Shown in pieces: positions 24,457 to 33,897 of a DNA stretch of 64,000 bases. The number at the start of each line of letters is the position of its first letter. Position 1 is the stretch's first letter. The stretch comes from Streptomyces sp. SKN60 (GTDB lineage: Bacteria > Actinomycetota > Actinomycetes > Streptomycetales > Streptomycetaceae), in the NCBI RefSeq assembly GCF_026236535.1, contig NZ_JAHTMW010000002.1:62001-126000 (forward strand), in the 5' to 3' direction. Under the pieces are notes generated by a model, which worked only from the letters and a program-made list of their open reading frames with translations, ran no database searches and was not told where the DNA came from. The position numbers and the translations under genes were made by a program.

Positions 24457-25331
24457 CCACCACACGGCCCCGCCCCATCCGCCTCGGCCCCAGGTCCGTC
24501 GCCGCCCTCGCCCTCGTCTCCTTCGTCGGCCTCGTCGCCATCGGCTGGCCGCTCTTCGCGGACCGTGACTCCGCGCTCACGGACCACGCCGCCGACGCGC
24601 CCTGGTTCTTCGCGCTGATGCTGCCGCTCCTCATCGGTGTCGTCGTGGCGACGATCGCCGACTGCGGCATGGACGCGAAGGCGGTGGCGATGCTGGGGGT
24701 GCTGGCCGCCGTGGGGGCGGCGCTGCGGCCGATCGGGGCGGGGACGGCCGGTCTGGAGCCGATGTTCTTCCTGATGGTGCTGAGCGGCCGGGTCCTCGGC
24801 CCGGGCTTCGGTTTCGTCCTCGGCGCGGTGACGATGTTCGCGTCCGCCCTGCTCACCGGCGGGGTGGGGCCCTGGATGCCGACGCAGATGCTGGCGATGG
24901 GCTGGTTTGCGATGGGCGCGGGCCTGCTGCCGGGCCCGGACCGGCTGCGCGGGCGGCGTGAGCTGGTGCTGCTCGCCGCGTACGGCTTCGTGGCGGCCTT
25001 CGCGTACGGCACGGTCACGAACCTCTACGGATGGGTCACCGTCAGTGCGGGGAACCAGCAGGCCGGGATCTTCTTCCTACCGGGCGATCCGGCCTCCGCG
25101 AACCTGGTCCGCTTCCTGGCCTTCCTCCTCACCACGTCCCTCGGCTGGGACCTCGGCCGCGCCCTGCTCACCGTCGTCCTCACGATGACGGTCGGCGGCG
25201 CCCTCCTCCGAGCGCTGCGGCGGGCGACGCGGCGGGCGAACTTCGAGGCCCAGGTCACATTCGAGGGCCCCGGAACGGGCCTCCGGGGTGAGGCGCCTCA
25301 TAGGACCCAGGTCACGTACGACGTGGAATAG
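24453..25331 (+). CDS. ECF transporter S component (CbrT-like)
   Basis: A 292-residue membrane protein with about six hydrophobic helices, including SVAALALVSFVGLVAIGWPL, FALMLPLLIGVVVATIA and FVLGAVTMFASALLTGG. It has the aromatic loop GPWMPTQMLAMGWFAMGAG seen in ECF S components of the cobalamin group. It is the substrate-specificity subunit; cobalamin or another corrinoid is inferred from the riboswitch. The ATG overlaps the ATPase stop (ATGA). It is the last gene of the operon. Confidence 0.85.
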   Translation: MTTTRPRPIRLGPRSVAALALVSFVGLVAIGWPLFADRDSALTDHAADAPWFFALMLPLLIGVVVATIADCGMDAKAVAMLGVLAAVGAALRPIGAGTAGLEPMFFLMVLSGRVLGPGFGFVLGAVTMFASALLTGGVGPWMPTQMLAMGWFAMGAGLLPGPDRLRGRRELVLLAAYGFVAAFAYGTVTNLYGWVTVSAGNQQAGIFFLPGDPASANLVRFLAFLLTTSLGWDLGRALLTVVLTMTVGGALLRALRRATRRANFEAQVTFEGPGTGLRGEAPHRTQVTYDVE

Positions 25332-25615
25332 TAGGCCCGCGCGGACCTCCCAAATCATCCCAAACACGAGCGCGAACCCCGTAAACAGGGCACTTCCGCC
25401 GCTTCCCGGCCCGGGTCCTCCGGCCCGGGTCTCGCCCGCCGGGTCCGAACCTTCCTCGTACCGGGGGTCATTGCGCCGCCCCGCCGGATTTGTTTCTGTA
25501 GTGGACGTCGCCAGGCAGCCGGTGCTCAGGGCCTCTCGCCCAGAGCATCACGGCAGACCACACCAGGCAGGCCGGTTCCCCACCAGTTCCCGGTTCTCCG
25601 GGCTCTGGTTCCGGC
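25332..25615 (+). other. Intergenic leader before the transglycosylase-like gene
   Basis: A non-coding stretch holding a hairpin CGGCCCGGGTCCTCCGGCCCGGG (inverted GGCCCGGG units) followed by an AT-richer GGATTTGTTTCTGTAGTGG that may be part of a promoter. I looked for a ydaO-type c-di-AMP riboswitch, frequent in front of such genes, and could not make out its conserved blocks. Confidence 0.4.
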
Positions 25616-26068
25616 ATGCCGAAATCGCCCGGCGCGACCTTTGCCCCCGACGTTAGGTATGACGCTTTGTTCCGCTCGATCGCCACTCGCGCCGCCTCCC
25701 GCAAGAAGACCTTCGCCGTCTCCGCCGCCCTTCTTCTGGGCGCCTCGGGCGCGGTGCTCGGCAGCACGGGTTCGGCCTCGGCCGCCACCCCGCAGGAGAT
25801 CGCCCGACAGATCGTGCCGCCGTCGCAGTTCGCCTCCTTCAGCAAGATCGTGGAGCACGAGTCCGGCTGGAACGCCTCCGCCACCAACTCCTCCAGCGGC
25901 GCCTACGGCCTGGTCCAGGCCCTGCCCGGCTCGAAGATGTCCTCGGCCGGTGCCGACTGGAAGACCAACCCCGCCACCCAGATCAAGTGGGGTCTGAACT
26001 ACATGAACGAGCGCTACGGCTCCCCGAACGGCGCCTGGTCCTTCTGGCAGTCCCACGGCTGGTACTGA
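25616..26068 (+). CDS. Secreted SLT-domain (lytic transglycosylase-like) protein
   Basis: A short exported peptidoglycan hydrolase-like protein: a basic n-region (ASRKKTFA), a hydrophobic core (VSAALLLGASGAVLG) and a cleavage site near SASA-ATP, then a compact lysozyme-like domain with the catalytic Glu in KIVEHESGWNASATN, then SSSGAYGLVQALPGSKM and the terminal WSFWQSHGWY. The ATG at 25616 gives a long n-region (150 residues in all) and has only a weak ribosome-binding site. A TTG at 25670 behind TTAGGTATGACGC is an alternative start. Such proteins cleave or remodel glycan strands outside the cell. It is monocistronic with a terminator downstream. Confidence 0.8.
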   Translation: MPKSPGATFAPDVRYDALFRSIATRAASRKKTFAVSAALLLGASGAVLGSTGSASAATPQEIARQIVPPSQFASFSKIVEHESGWNASATNSSSGAYGLVQALPGSKMSSAGADWKTNPATQIKWGLNYMNERYGSPNGAWSFWQSHGWY

Positions 26069-26124
26069 GCCGACCCGGTAGCGCCGCAGCGCAGCCGATA
26101 GCGCAGCCACAGCTCCACGCAGCA

Positions 26125-26160
26125 AGGCCCCGTCCTCCCTCAGCGGAGGAATCGGGGCCT
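26125..26160. terminator. Bidirectional terminator between slt and fadA5
   Basis: AGGCCCCG + TCCTCC pairs with GGAGGA + CGGGGCCT around a short loop, with a small AT bulge. It lies between convergent genes, so both may use it. Confidence 0.8.
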
Positions 26161-26197
26161 GCGGCGTTTCCGTGCACTACGGGCGCCGGATGACGCG

Positions 26198-27424
<1,227 letters not shown>

Positions 27425-27430
27425 TCACGT

Positions 27431-27455
27431 AGAACTAGTACGCGTTCTAGTTCTG
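27431..27455. promoter_or_regulatory. Shared 25-bp operator-like element upstream of fadA5
   Basis: A near-perfect large palindrome: AGAACTAG, 8 bp (TACGCGTT) and CTAGTTCT, then G. It aligns base for base in its outer parts with the element at 18198-18222. On the minus strand 27436-27449 reads TAGAACGCGTACTA, a KstR-like box with one mismatch. It lies 64 bp upstream of the fadA5 start. Confidence 0.68.
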
Positions 27456-27458
27456 AGT

Positions 27459-27474
27459 GCAGTCTTATGACTGC
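27459..27474. promoter_or_regulatory. GCAGTC-N4-GACTGC palindrome
   Basis: GCAGTCTTATGACTGC is a perfect inverted repeat with 6-bp arms, 3 bp from the 25-bp element in the fadA5/cyp125 divergent region. The binder is unknown. Confidence 0.45.
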
Positions 27475-27533
27475 TACCGCCGGTACGCAAGGGTCCGGGA
27501 CGCAACAGTTCACGCCGCGCGCCTTGCTAGTTG

Positions 27534-27547
27534 TAGAACTCGTTACT
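27534..27547. promoter_or_regulatory. KstR-type operator upstream of cyp125
   Basis: TAGAACTCGTTACT matches TNNAACNNGTTNNA except for the last base. It lies 50 bp upstream of the P450 start codon and shares TAGAAC-N2-GTT-N-C with the fadE and kstR boxes. Confidence 0.68.
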
Positions 27548-27597
27548 ACCTTTTCCGGCAACTTCTGATGGGCCATCAGATATGGAGCGTGTTGCCG

Positions 27598-28851
27598 ATG
27601 CCCTGCCCCCATCTCTCCGAAGGGTTCGACGCCACCGACCCCGATCTGCTCCAAAGCCGCGTCCCGCACCCCGAGTTCGCCCGGCTCCGGCAGACCGCTC
27701 CCGTCTGGTGGTGCGCCCAGCCCCCCGGCGTCACCGGCTTCGCCGACACCGGCTACTGGGCCGTGACCCGGCACTCCGACGTCAAGTACGTCTCCACGCA
27801 CCCCGAGTTGTTCTCCTCCAACGAGAACACCGCCGTCATCCGCTTCAACGAGCACATCAACCGCGACCAGATCGAGGTCCAGAAGCTGATCATGCTCAAC
27901 ATGGACCCGCCCGAGCACAGCCGGGTCCGCCAGATCGTCCAGCGCGGCTTCACCCCGCGCGCCATCCGCAGCCTGGAGACCGCCCTGCGCGACCGGGCCC
28001 GCGCCATCGTCGCCGAGGCCAAGGCGGCTGCGGCGGCGCCCGGTTCGGACGGCGCCTTCGACTTCGTCACCCGGGTCGCCGTCGAACTCCCGCTGCAGGC
28101 CATCGCCGAACTCATCGGCGTACCGCAGGAGGACCGGGCCCGGATCTTCGACTGGTCGAACAAGATGGTCGCGTACGACGACCCCGAGTACGCCATCACC
28201 GAGGAGATCGGCGCCGAGGCCGCCATGGAGCTCATCGGCTACTCGATGAACCTCGCCGCCGCCCGCAAGGAGTGCCCCGCCAAGGACATCGTGTCCCAGC
28301 TCGTCGCCGCCGAGGGCCAGGGCAACCTGTCCTCCGACGAGTTCGGCTTCTTCGTGCTGCTGCTCGCCGTCGCCGGCAACGAGACCACCCGCAACGCGAT
28401 CAGCCACGGCATGCACGCCTTCCTCACCCACCCCGAGCAGTGGGAGCTCTACAAGGCGGAGCGCCCGGCCACCGCCGCCGAGGAGATCGTCCGCTGGGCC
28501 ACCCCGGTCGTCTCCTTCCAGCGCACCGCCACCCAGGACACCGAACTCGGCGGCCAGAAGATCAGGAAGGGCGACCGCGTCGGCCTCTTCTACTCCTCCG
28601 CCAACTACGACCCCGAGGTCTTCGAGAACCCCGAGGCCTTCGACATCACCCGCGACCCCAACCCGCACCTCGGCTTCGGCGGCGGCGGACCCCACTTCTG
28701 CCTCGGCAAGTCCCTCGCCATCAAGGAGATCGAGCTGATCTTCGACGCCCTCGCCGACGAACTGCCCGACCTCACCCTCGCCGGCGACCCGCGCCGGCTC
28801 CGCGCGGCCTGGCTCAACGGCATCAAGGAGCTCCAGGTCAAGGTGGCCTGA
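27598..28851 (+). CDS. cyp125: CYP125-like cytochrome P450 (steroid C26/27 monooxygenase)
   Basis: A 417-residue soluble P450. The I-helix oxygen-binding motif is LLLAVAGNETTRNAIS, the ExxR motif is EEIVRWATPV and the haem-ligand loop is FGGGGPHFCLGKSLA. Long blocks (LIMLNMDPPEHSRVRQIVQR, GFTPRAIRSLETALRDRAR, AVELPLQAIAELIGVPQED, LNGIKELQV) follow mycobacterial CYP125, which hydroxylates and oxidises the terminal methyl of the cholesterol side chain. The ATG chosen has GGAG 10 bp upstream; an ATG 30 bp earlier lacks a site. It is divergent from fadA5 and ends in a hairpin. The 3Fe-4S ferredoxin at 16.4 kb is a likely electron donor. Confidence 0.9.
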   Translation: MPCPHLSEGFDATDPDLLQSRVPHPEFARLRQTAPVWWCAQPPGVTGFADTGYWAVTRHSDVKYVSTHPELFSSNENTAVIRFNEHINRDQIEVQKLIMLNMDPPEHSRVRQIVQRGFTPRAIRSLETALRDRARAIVAEAKAAAAAPGSDGAFDFVTRVAVELPLQAIAELIGVPQEDRARIFDWSNKMVAYDDPEYAITEEIGAEAAMELIGYSMNLAAARKECPAKDIVSQLVAAEGQGNLSSDEFGFFVLLLAVAGNETTRNAISHGMHAFLTHPEQWELYKAERPATAAEEIVRWATPVVSFQRTATQDTELGGQKIRKGDRVGLFYSSANYDPEVFENPEAFDITRDPNPHLGFGGGGPHFCLGKSLAIKEIELIFDALADELPDLTLAGDPRRLRAAWLNGIKELQVKVA

Positions 28852-28871
28852 ACCAGGTCGTCGAGAGAGGA

Positions 28872-28895
28872 GGAGCGGCTGGAACCAGCCGCTCC
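28872..28895 (+). terminator. Terminator after the P450 gene
   Basis: GGAGCGGCTGG, AA, CCAGCCGCTCC forms an 11-bp perfect stem with a 2-base loop, 20 bp after the cyp125 stop. Confidence 0.8.
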
Positions 28896-28915
28896 CCTCG
28901 TACGTCCGAGCAGTC

Positions 28916-30064
28916 ATGCGGGGGACACCACGACTTCTCAAGCGGCCGCTCACCATGCGACTCGTCACCATGCTGCTCGCGCTGCTCGCGCTCCAGCTCG
29001 GCTCGCTCGTCGCGCCGGCCTACGCCTGCGGCTGCGGCGCCATGGTCACCAACCGGATGGACCGGATCGGCGTCGACCGGGAGACCTCGGCCGTGCACTG
29101 GGACGCGCGGACCGGCACCGAGCGGATCGTCATGCGCTTCACCGTGCACGGCGACGCCGAGAAGGCCGCCTGGGTCATGCCGGTGCCACACCGCGCCGAC
29201 GTCGCCCTCGGCGACCCCGCGCTCTTCGACCAGCTCGACGGGCTGACCGCGCCCGAACGCCGCACCCGCGACTACTTCTGGCCGCGCGGCCGCGACTGGC
29301 CCTTCTCCTCCGACGGCGACGGCGCCTCCGCCGGGGCCATGCCCGGCGCCGGACCGGGCGTCGGGGTCGTCGGCCGGGAACGCCTCGGGCCCTTCGACGT
29401 GGCCCGGCTCACCGCCACCGACCCGACCGCGCTCGGCGACTGGCTGCACCGCAACGGCTTCGAGCTCTCCGACCGGCTCGCCGCCGAGCTGCGCCCGTAC
29501 GTGGCGCAGAGGTGGGAGTACGTCGCCGTCCGCCTCGCCCCCGAGAAGGCCGGCGAACCGCTCTACGGCGCCCTCGACCCGCTCCGCATCAGCTTCCCGA
29601 ACGACCGGCCCGTCTACCCGATGCGCCTGTCCCGGCTCGCCGCCACCCCGCAGTCCCTCGGCCTGTACGTGCTCTCCGACCACCGCATGGAGCCGAAGGA
29701 CGCCATCGGCGGCGCCCGCCCCGAGGTGCTGTTCGCCGGCGCCGTCGACCGGCCCGACGGCGCGCTCGCCGAACTCACCGGCCCCGGCCGGGTGTTCCTC
29801 ACCGCCGTCGACCAGTCCTTCCCCGAGCCCGCCCGCATCAACGGCGACCACGAACTCGTCCGGGCCGCCGCCGACACGCCGTACCGCGAGATCATCTGGA
29901 AGGACCGGCTGTGGACGGCCGGCGGCATCCCCGTCTGGCTGCTGACCGTCACCGGCACGGTCCTGCTGCTCGCCGCCGTCGGATTCGCCGTGGCGCGAAC
30001 CCGGCGCCGGGGCCGCGCCGACCGCCCGCGGCCCGGCGCATCAGGTGTACGTTCGGCCGCATGA
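28916..30064 (+). CDS. DUF2330 secreted, membrane-anchored protein
   Basis: The 382-residue protein has a signal peptide (LVTMLLALLALQLGSLVAPAYA) followed at once by the CGCGAMV Cys cluster typical of DUF2330 proteins. It has a large extracellular domain and a C-terminal helix (PVWLLTVTGTVLLLAAVGFAV) with an Arg-rich tail inside. The function of the family is unknown. An in-frame ATG at 28955 would trim 13 residues of basic n-region and is equally plausible. Its stop overlaps the start of the O-methyltransferase gene (ATGA), so the two are translationally coupled. Confidence 0.82.
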   Translation: MRGTPRLLKRPLTMRLVTMLLALLALQLGSLVAPAYACGCGAMVTNRMDRIGVDRETSAVHWDARTGTERIVMRFTVHGDAEKAAWVMPVPHRADVALGDPALFDQLDGLTAPERRTRDYFWPRGRDWPFSSDGDGASAGAMPGAGPGVGVVGRERLGPFDVARLTATDPTALGDWLHRNGFELSDRLAAELRPYVAQRWEYVAVRLAPEKAGEPLYGALDPLRISFPNDRPVYPMRLSRLAATPQSLGLYVLSDHRMEPKDAIGGARPEVLFAGAVDRPDGALAELTGPGRVFLTAVDQSFPEPARINGDHELVRAAADTPYREIIWKDRLWTAGGIPVWLLTVTGTVLLLAAVGFAVARTRRRGRADRPRPGASGVRSAA

Positions 30065-30744
30065 CCACCCATGACCGTGACCAGGCTCAATGGACCGCCG
30101 TCGACACCTACTTGACCGATCTGCTCGCCCCCGGCGACGAGGGGCTGACCGGCGCCCTCGCCGACTCCAGGGCGGCCGGGCTGCCCGAGATCGCCGTCGC
30201 GCCCAACCAGGGCAAGCTGCTCAACCTGCTGGTGGCCACGCAGGGCGCGAAGAACATCCTGGAGATCGGCACCCTCGGCGGCTACAGCACCATCTGGATG
30301 GCCCGCGCGCTGCCCGCCGACGGGCGGCTCGTCACCCTGGAGTACTCCCCCGCGCACGCCGAGGTCGCCCGCGCCAACATCGCCCGGGCCGGCCTCGCCG
30401 AGACCGTCGAGGTGCGCGTCGGCGCGGCCCTGGACACCCTGCCGCTCCTGGAGAAGGAGGGCGCGGGCCCGTTCGACTTCGTCTTCGTCGACGCCGACAA
30501 GGTCAACAACCCGCACTACGTCAGCTGGGCGCTCAGGCTCTCCCGCCCCGGCACGCTGATCGTCGTCGACAACGTCGTCCGGGCCGGGAAGGTCGCCACC
30601 GAACACCCCGACGACCCGGCCATCAGCGGCACCCGCGCGATGTTCGACCTGATCGCCCACGAGCCCCGCCTCGACGCGACCGCCCTCCAGACCGTCGGCA
30701 CCAAGGGTTACGACGGGCTGCTCCTCGCCCGCGTCCTCGGCTGA
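30061..30744 (+). CDS. O-methyltransferase (class I, Methyltransf_3 type)
   Basis: A 227-residue SAM-dependent O-methyltransferase like the catechol and caffeoyl-CoA group. It shows NILEIGTLGGYSTIWMARAL (SAM loop), LVTLEYSPAHAEVAR (acidic end of strand 2), DFVFVDADKVNNPHYVSWAL (metal-binding Asp region) and LIVVDNVVRAG. A divalent-metal catechol-type mechanism is expected; the substrate is unknown. It overlaps the DUF2330 stop by 4 bp and is followed by a terminator. Confidence 0.87.
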   Translation: MTTHDRDQAQWTAVDTYLTDLLAPGDEGLTGALADSRAAGLPEIAVAPNQGKLLNLLVATQGAKNILEIGTLGGYSTIWMARALPADGRLVTLEYSPAHAEVARANIARAGLAETVEVRVGAALDTLPLLEKEGAGPFDFVFVDADKVNNPHYVSWALRLSRPGTLIVVDNVVRAGKVATEHPDDPAISGTRAMFDLIAHEPRLDATALQTVGTKGYDGLLLARVLG

Positions 30745-30758
30745 CCTGAGGCGGCCCT

Positions 30759-30785
30759 CCGGACAGGGCTTTCGGCCCTGTCCGG
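30759..30785 (+). terminator. Terminator after the O-methyltransferase
   Basis: CCGGACAGGGC and GCCCTGTCCGG form an 11-bp perfect stem with a small TTTCG-type loop, 14 bp after the stop codon. Confidence 0.8.
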
Positions 30786-30815
30786 TACGGGTCCGCTCCT
30801 GCCTATGCTGCCGGT

Positions 30816-31166
30816 ATGAGCATCGTGAAGATCAACGTCCTGACCGTGCCCGCCGAGCAGCGCGAGCTCCTAGAGCAGCGCTTCGCCGCGCGCGCCGGCG
30901 CCGTGGAGAACTCGGACGGCTTCGAGTGGTTCGAGTTGCTCCGCCCGCTGGAGGGCACGGACGAATACCTCGTCTACACCCGCTGGCGCAGCGAGGACGA
31001 CTTCCAGGCCTGGATGAACGGGCCGCGGAAGGCCGCCCACGAGGGCCGGGGCGAGGCCGGGGGCGAGGCCGGGGGCGAGGGCGGGGGCGAGCGTCCGAAG
31101 CCCGCCGCGACCGGCTCCACGCTGTGGTCCTTCGAGGTCGTCCAGCAGGCCGCCCCCAAGCCGTAA
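30816..31166 (+). CDS. Antibiotic biosynthesis monooxygenase (ABM) domain protein
   Basis: A 116-residue dimeric ferredoxin-like-fold protein. Its elements are IVKINVLTVPAEQRELLEQRF, DGFEWFELLRPLEG, YLVYTRWRSEDDFQAWMNG and the final strand TLWSFEVVQ, as in HmoA/HmoB-like and ABM proteins. Such proteins are cofactor-free monooxygenases or haem-degrading enzymes; which applies cannot be told. A Gly/Glu-rich insertion (GRGEAGGEAGGEGGGER), encoded by a short in-frame GAGGCCGGGGGC repeat, interrupts the region before the last strand and probably varies in length. Confidence 0.8.
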   Translation: MSIVKINVLTVPAEQRELLEQRFAARAGAVENSDGFEWFELLRPLEGTDEYLVYTRWRSEDDFQAWMNGPRKAAHEGRGEAGGEAGGEGGGERPKPAATGSTLWSFEVVQQAAPKP

Positions 31167-31208
31167 ACGGGGTGCCCGGTGCGGTCGTGCGCGGCCAGAA
31201 TGGCGCGC

Positions 31209-31685
31209 ATGACCTGGACCTTCACCCCCGAGCGCGTCGACACCCCGGACGCCACCGCCCTGCGCCGCGACTACTACGGCGACGTCGCCGGCCGCTACTG
31301 GCGGCGCCCCGCCACCGAGGCGGAGATCGACGAGGGCCTGGACGGCGACGGCGTCGAGCTGCTCGCGCCGCCCACCGGGCAGTTCCTGGTGGCGCGGTAC
31401 GAGGACGAGCCGGCCGGCTGCGGCGGGGTGCTGCTGCTCGACGCGGAGCGGGCCGAGCTCACCCGGGTCTTCCTGCGTCACGCGTACCGCGGCAAGGGCG
31501 GGGCCGGACCGCTGCTCGACCGCCTGGAGGACGCGGCCCGCGCCCTCGGCGCCCGCCGGATGGTCCTGAACACCCGCCTCGACCTGGTGGAGGCGCGGGC
31601 GCTGTACACGCGCCACGGCTACGCCGAGATCCCGGCGTACTGCACCGGCCCGTACATGGACATCTGGTACGGCAAGGAGCTCTAG
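31209..31685 (+). CDS. GNAT-family N-acetyltransferase
   Basis: The 158-residue protein has the acetyl-CoA-binding motif A of GNAT enzymes in the form VFLRHAYRGKGGAGPLLDRLE, preceded by GCGGVLLLDAERAELTR and followed by the C-terminal motif ALYTRHGYAEIPAY. It would acetylate an amine that is not identifiable. The start is uncertain: ATG at 31209 lies behind a CAGAAT-like -10 and may be leaderless; another ATG is in frame 9 bp upstream. The gene is alone, with no clear operon partner. Confidence 0.83.
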   Translation: MTWTFTPERVDTPDATALRRDYYGDVAGRYWRRPATEAEIDEGLDGDGVELLAPPTGQFLVARYEDEPAGCGGVLLLDAERAELTRVFLRHAYRGKGGAGPLLDRLEDAARALGARRMVLNTRLDLVEARALYTRHGYAEIPAYCTGPYMDIWYGKEL

Positions 31686-31872
31686 GCCGGTGGGCGGGTC
31701 CGGCCCCCACTGCCGGGCCATGGGCGCCTCCTCCGTCTCGCCCGCTCCCCCGTCCTGGGGCGTTTGGCCTGTTATGGCCTGCGGAGAGGGCACAGTTGGG
31801 CACAGCTGTTCACCTCGCCGCCGGGGCCGGGCTGCATAATCGCTCGCAGTTGAACCGGGGAGGGACCCAACG

Positions 31873-32991
31873 ATGTCCGGACACGCCTGTCCTGAATGCG
31901 GTGTACACAGACCTGGCTGCGCCTGCGAGCGAGCGCAGGCGCAGGCCGCGGCGATGGCCGCGGCCGAGGACTTCGACCCGCTGCGCATCCGGCCGTACGT
32001 GACGCTGCCGGGGCACGGTGACGGGACGGGCGACGGGATGGGGGACGCGACCGCGGTGCTGCCTCCGGTCGCGCCGCCGCCGGCACCGCCCGCACCGCCG
32101 GTGGCGCCGGGGCCGCTCGCGGGGCCGCTGCCGCCGGAGGCGGTGCCTCCGGCAACCCCGGCGCCCCAGGCACCTCTGCCGGAGGCAGGCGCGGGGGCCG
32201 GTTCGGGCGGGGGGCCCGAGACCATGCGCCTGCTGCTGCCGGGGACGGCGCCGGACCTCGCGTACGAGGGCGGGATCCCCTACGGGTACGAGCCGGAGCC
32301 CGGATACGAGCCGGGGTACCCGGACGAGGGCCCCGTGCACACCCTGGCGTACGCCCCCGACGGGCGCGCCGGGCACGGTCGGGGGCGCGGCCGGGCCCGT
32401 ACGGGAATGATCGCGGGCGTGGTCGCGGCCGCCGTGGTCGGCACCGCCGCCCTGGCCGCCGCGCTGATCGGCGGCGGCGACGAGACCGACGACCGGGCCG
32501 GCGTGCCCGAGGTCACCACCAGCGCCTCCGACAACGTGGCCGTGTCCGAGGCCCCGACGCCCACCCCCTCGGAGTCGGCGAGCGCCTCCGCGACCCCGAG
32601 CCCGACCCGTACGGGCACCGGCTCGCCGTCCCCCGCGGCCACCCGCGCGACGCCCACGGCGACCGCGCCCGCCGCCCCGCCCCGTACGGCGTCCGCGACA
32701 CCGGCCCGCCCGAGCGCCACATCGTCGGCGGACGGCACGACCCTGCGGCTCGGTTCCACCGGGGACGACGTACGGGACCTCCAGCGGCGGCTGCGGCAAC
32801 TGGGCCTCTACAGCGGGCGGATCGACGGCACGTACGGGCGGAAGGTCGAGCACGCGGTCGAGGTCTTCCAGTCGTACATGTACATCGAGGAGGACCCCAG
32901 GGGCGTCTACGGGCCGACCACCCGGCGCGCTCTGGAGAACGCGACGAACGACCGGGACGGCGGCTCGGGCGGCGGCGACGGCTGGGGCTAG
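31873..32991 (+). CDS. Membrane protein with C-terminal peptidoglycan-binding domain
   Basis: A 372-residue protein. The N-terminus has a small Cys cluster (CPECGVHRPGCACERAQ), then a Pro/Gly-rich cytoplasmic region and one transmembrane helix (MIAGVVAAAVVGTAALAAAL). A Thr/Ser/Pro/Ala-rich extracellular stalk leads to a PG_binding_1 domain (LRLGSTGDDVRDLQRRLRQL, YGPTTRRALE). It probably tethers the membrane to the cell wall. The ATG is well supported by GGGGAGGGACC. A CATAAT-type -10 lies about 25 bp upstream of the gene start. Confidence 0.82.
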   Translation: MSGHACPECGVHRPGCACERAQAQAAAMAAAEDFDPLRIRPYVTLPGHGDGTGDGMGDATAVLPPVAPPPAPPAPPVAPGPLAGPLPPEAVPPATPAPQAPLPEAGAGAGSGGGPETMRLLLPGTAPDLAYEGGIPYGYEPEPGYEPGYPDEGPVHTLAYAPDGRAGHGRGRGRARTGMIAGVVAAAVVGTAALAAALIGGGDETDDRAGVPEVTTSASDNVAVSEAPTPTPSESASASATPSPTRTGTGSPSPAATRATPTATAPAAPPRTASATPARPSATSSADGTTLRLGSTGDDVRDLQRRLRQLGLYSGRIDGTYGRKVEHAVEVFQSYMYIEEDPRGVYGPTTRRALENATNDRDGGSGGGDGWG

Positions 32992-33081
32992 GCCCGGAAG
33001 CCGAAGCGGGACCGGGACCGGGCGAGGGCGCGGCGGGGCGAGGACCGGGATGTGGACGGACTTGGCGCGCCTCCGCCTCGT

Positions 33082-33102
33082 TTTGTATCGTGGAGAAACA
33101 AA
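33082..33102 (+). promoter_or_regulatory. TTTGT...ACAAA inverted repeat upstream of the HAD gene
   Basis: TTTGTATCGTGG AGAAACAAA (arms 33082-33086 and 33098-33102) is an AT-richer island in a GC-rich intergenic region, about 90 bp upstream of the HAD gene. It could be an operator or part of a promoter. No factor can be named. Confidence 0.35.
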
Positions 33103-33189
33103 GTGGCCCCGCCCGCACACCCTGACCGGCGGGCGGGACCGCTTCGTACCGTCACGCCTCATCTCCGACACCCCTCCTGGAGATCCCCG

Positions 33190-33861
33190 ATGACCGCCAC
33201 CACCCCGGCGTCGCTCACCGCCCGCGCCCTCCTGCTCGACATGGACGGCACGCTCGTCAACTCCGACGCCGTGGTGGAGCGCTGCTGGCGCCGCTGGGCC
33301 GAGCGGCACGGGCTCGACCCGGAGGAGGCCCTGAAGGTGGTGCACGGGCGCCAGGGCTACGCCACGATGGCCGTGCTGCTCCCGGACCGCCCGATGGCGG
33401 AGAACCACGCGGACAACCGGGTCATGCTCGCCGAGGAGACCGCCGACCTCGACGGGGTCGTGCCGGTGCCGGGCGCGCCCGCGTTCATGGCCGCGCTCGC
33501 GGCCCTGCCGCACGCCCTGGTGACCTCCGCCGACCGCGCGCTGTCCGAGGCCCGGATGGGCGCGGCGGGGCTGCCGATGCCGGCGACCCGGATCACCGCC
33601 GAGTCGGTCGGCGCGAGCAAGCCGGACCCGGAGGGCTTCCTGAAGGGCGCGGCGGCGCTGGGCTTCGAGCCGGCCGACTGCGTGGTCTTCGAGGACTCCG
33701 AGGCGGGCATCCGGGCGGGCCGGGCGGCCGGCATGCGGGTGGTGGGCGTGGGCCCGCGGGCCGCCGCCTTCGCGCCCGACGTCCATGTCGCGGACCTGAC
33801 CGGCGTACGGATCGAGCCGGCGGCGGACGGCACGCTCACCCTGCACTTCGCACGCCCCTGA
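33190..33861 (+). CDS. HAD-family sugar-phosphatase-like hydrolase
   Basis: A 223-residue HAD subfamily IA protein similar in layout to YfbT/GPP-type sugar phosphatases. Motif I is LLLDMDGTLVNSD, motif II is ALVTSADRALSEARM, motif III Lys lies in GASKPDPEGFLKGA and motif IV is CVVFEDSEAGIRAG. The cap domain is inserted between motifs I and II. It should dephosphorylate small phosphorylated metabolites. The ATG is backed by GGAGATCCCCG. It is monocistronic and followed by a perfect hairpin. Confidence 0.87.
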   Translation: MTATTPASLTARALLLDMDGTLVNSDAVVERCWRRWAERHGLDPEEALKVVHGRQGYATMAVLLPDRPMAENHADNRVMLAEETADLDGVVPVPGAPAFMAALAALPHALVTSADRALSEARMGAAGLPMPATRITAESVGASKPDPEGFLKGAAALGFEPADCVVFEDSEAGIRAGRAAGMRVVGVGPRAAAFAPDVHVADLTGVRIEPAADGTLTLHFARP

Positions 33862-33897
33862 CCACGCCCCCGAGTCCCCGGAACTCCCGGAACCCTC

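Noticed and set aside
25332..25670. ydaO (c-di-AMP) riboswitch before the SLT-domain gene
   Set aside because: Expected from similar genes in Streptomyces, but the conserved blocks could not be found; only a GC hairpin and AT-rich stretch are seen.
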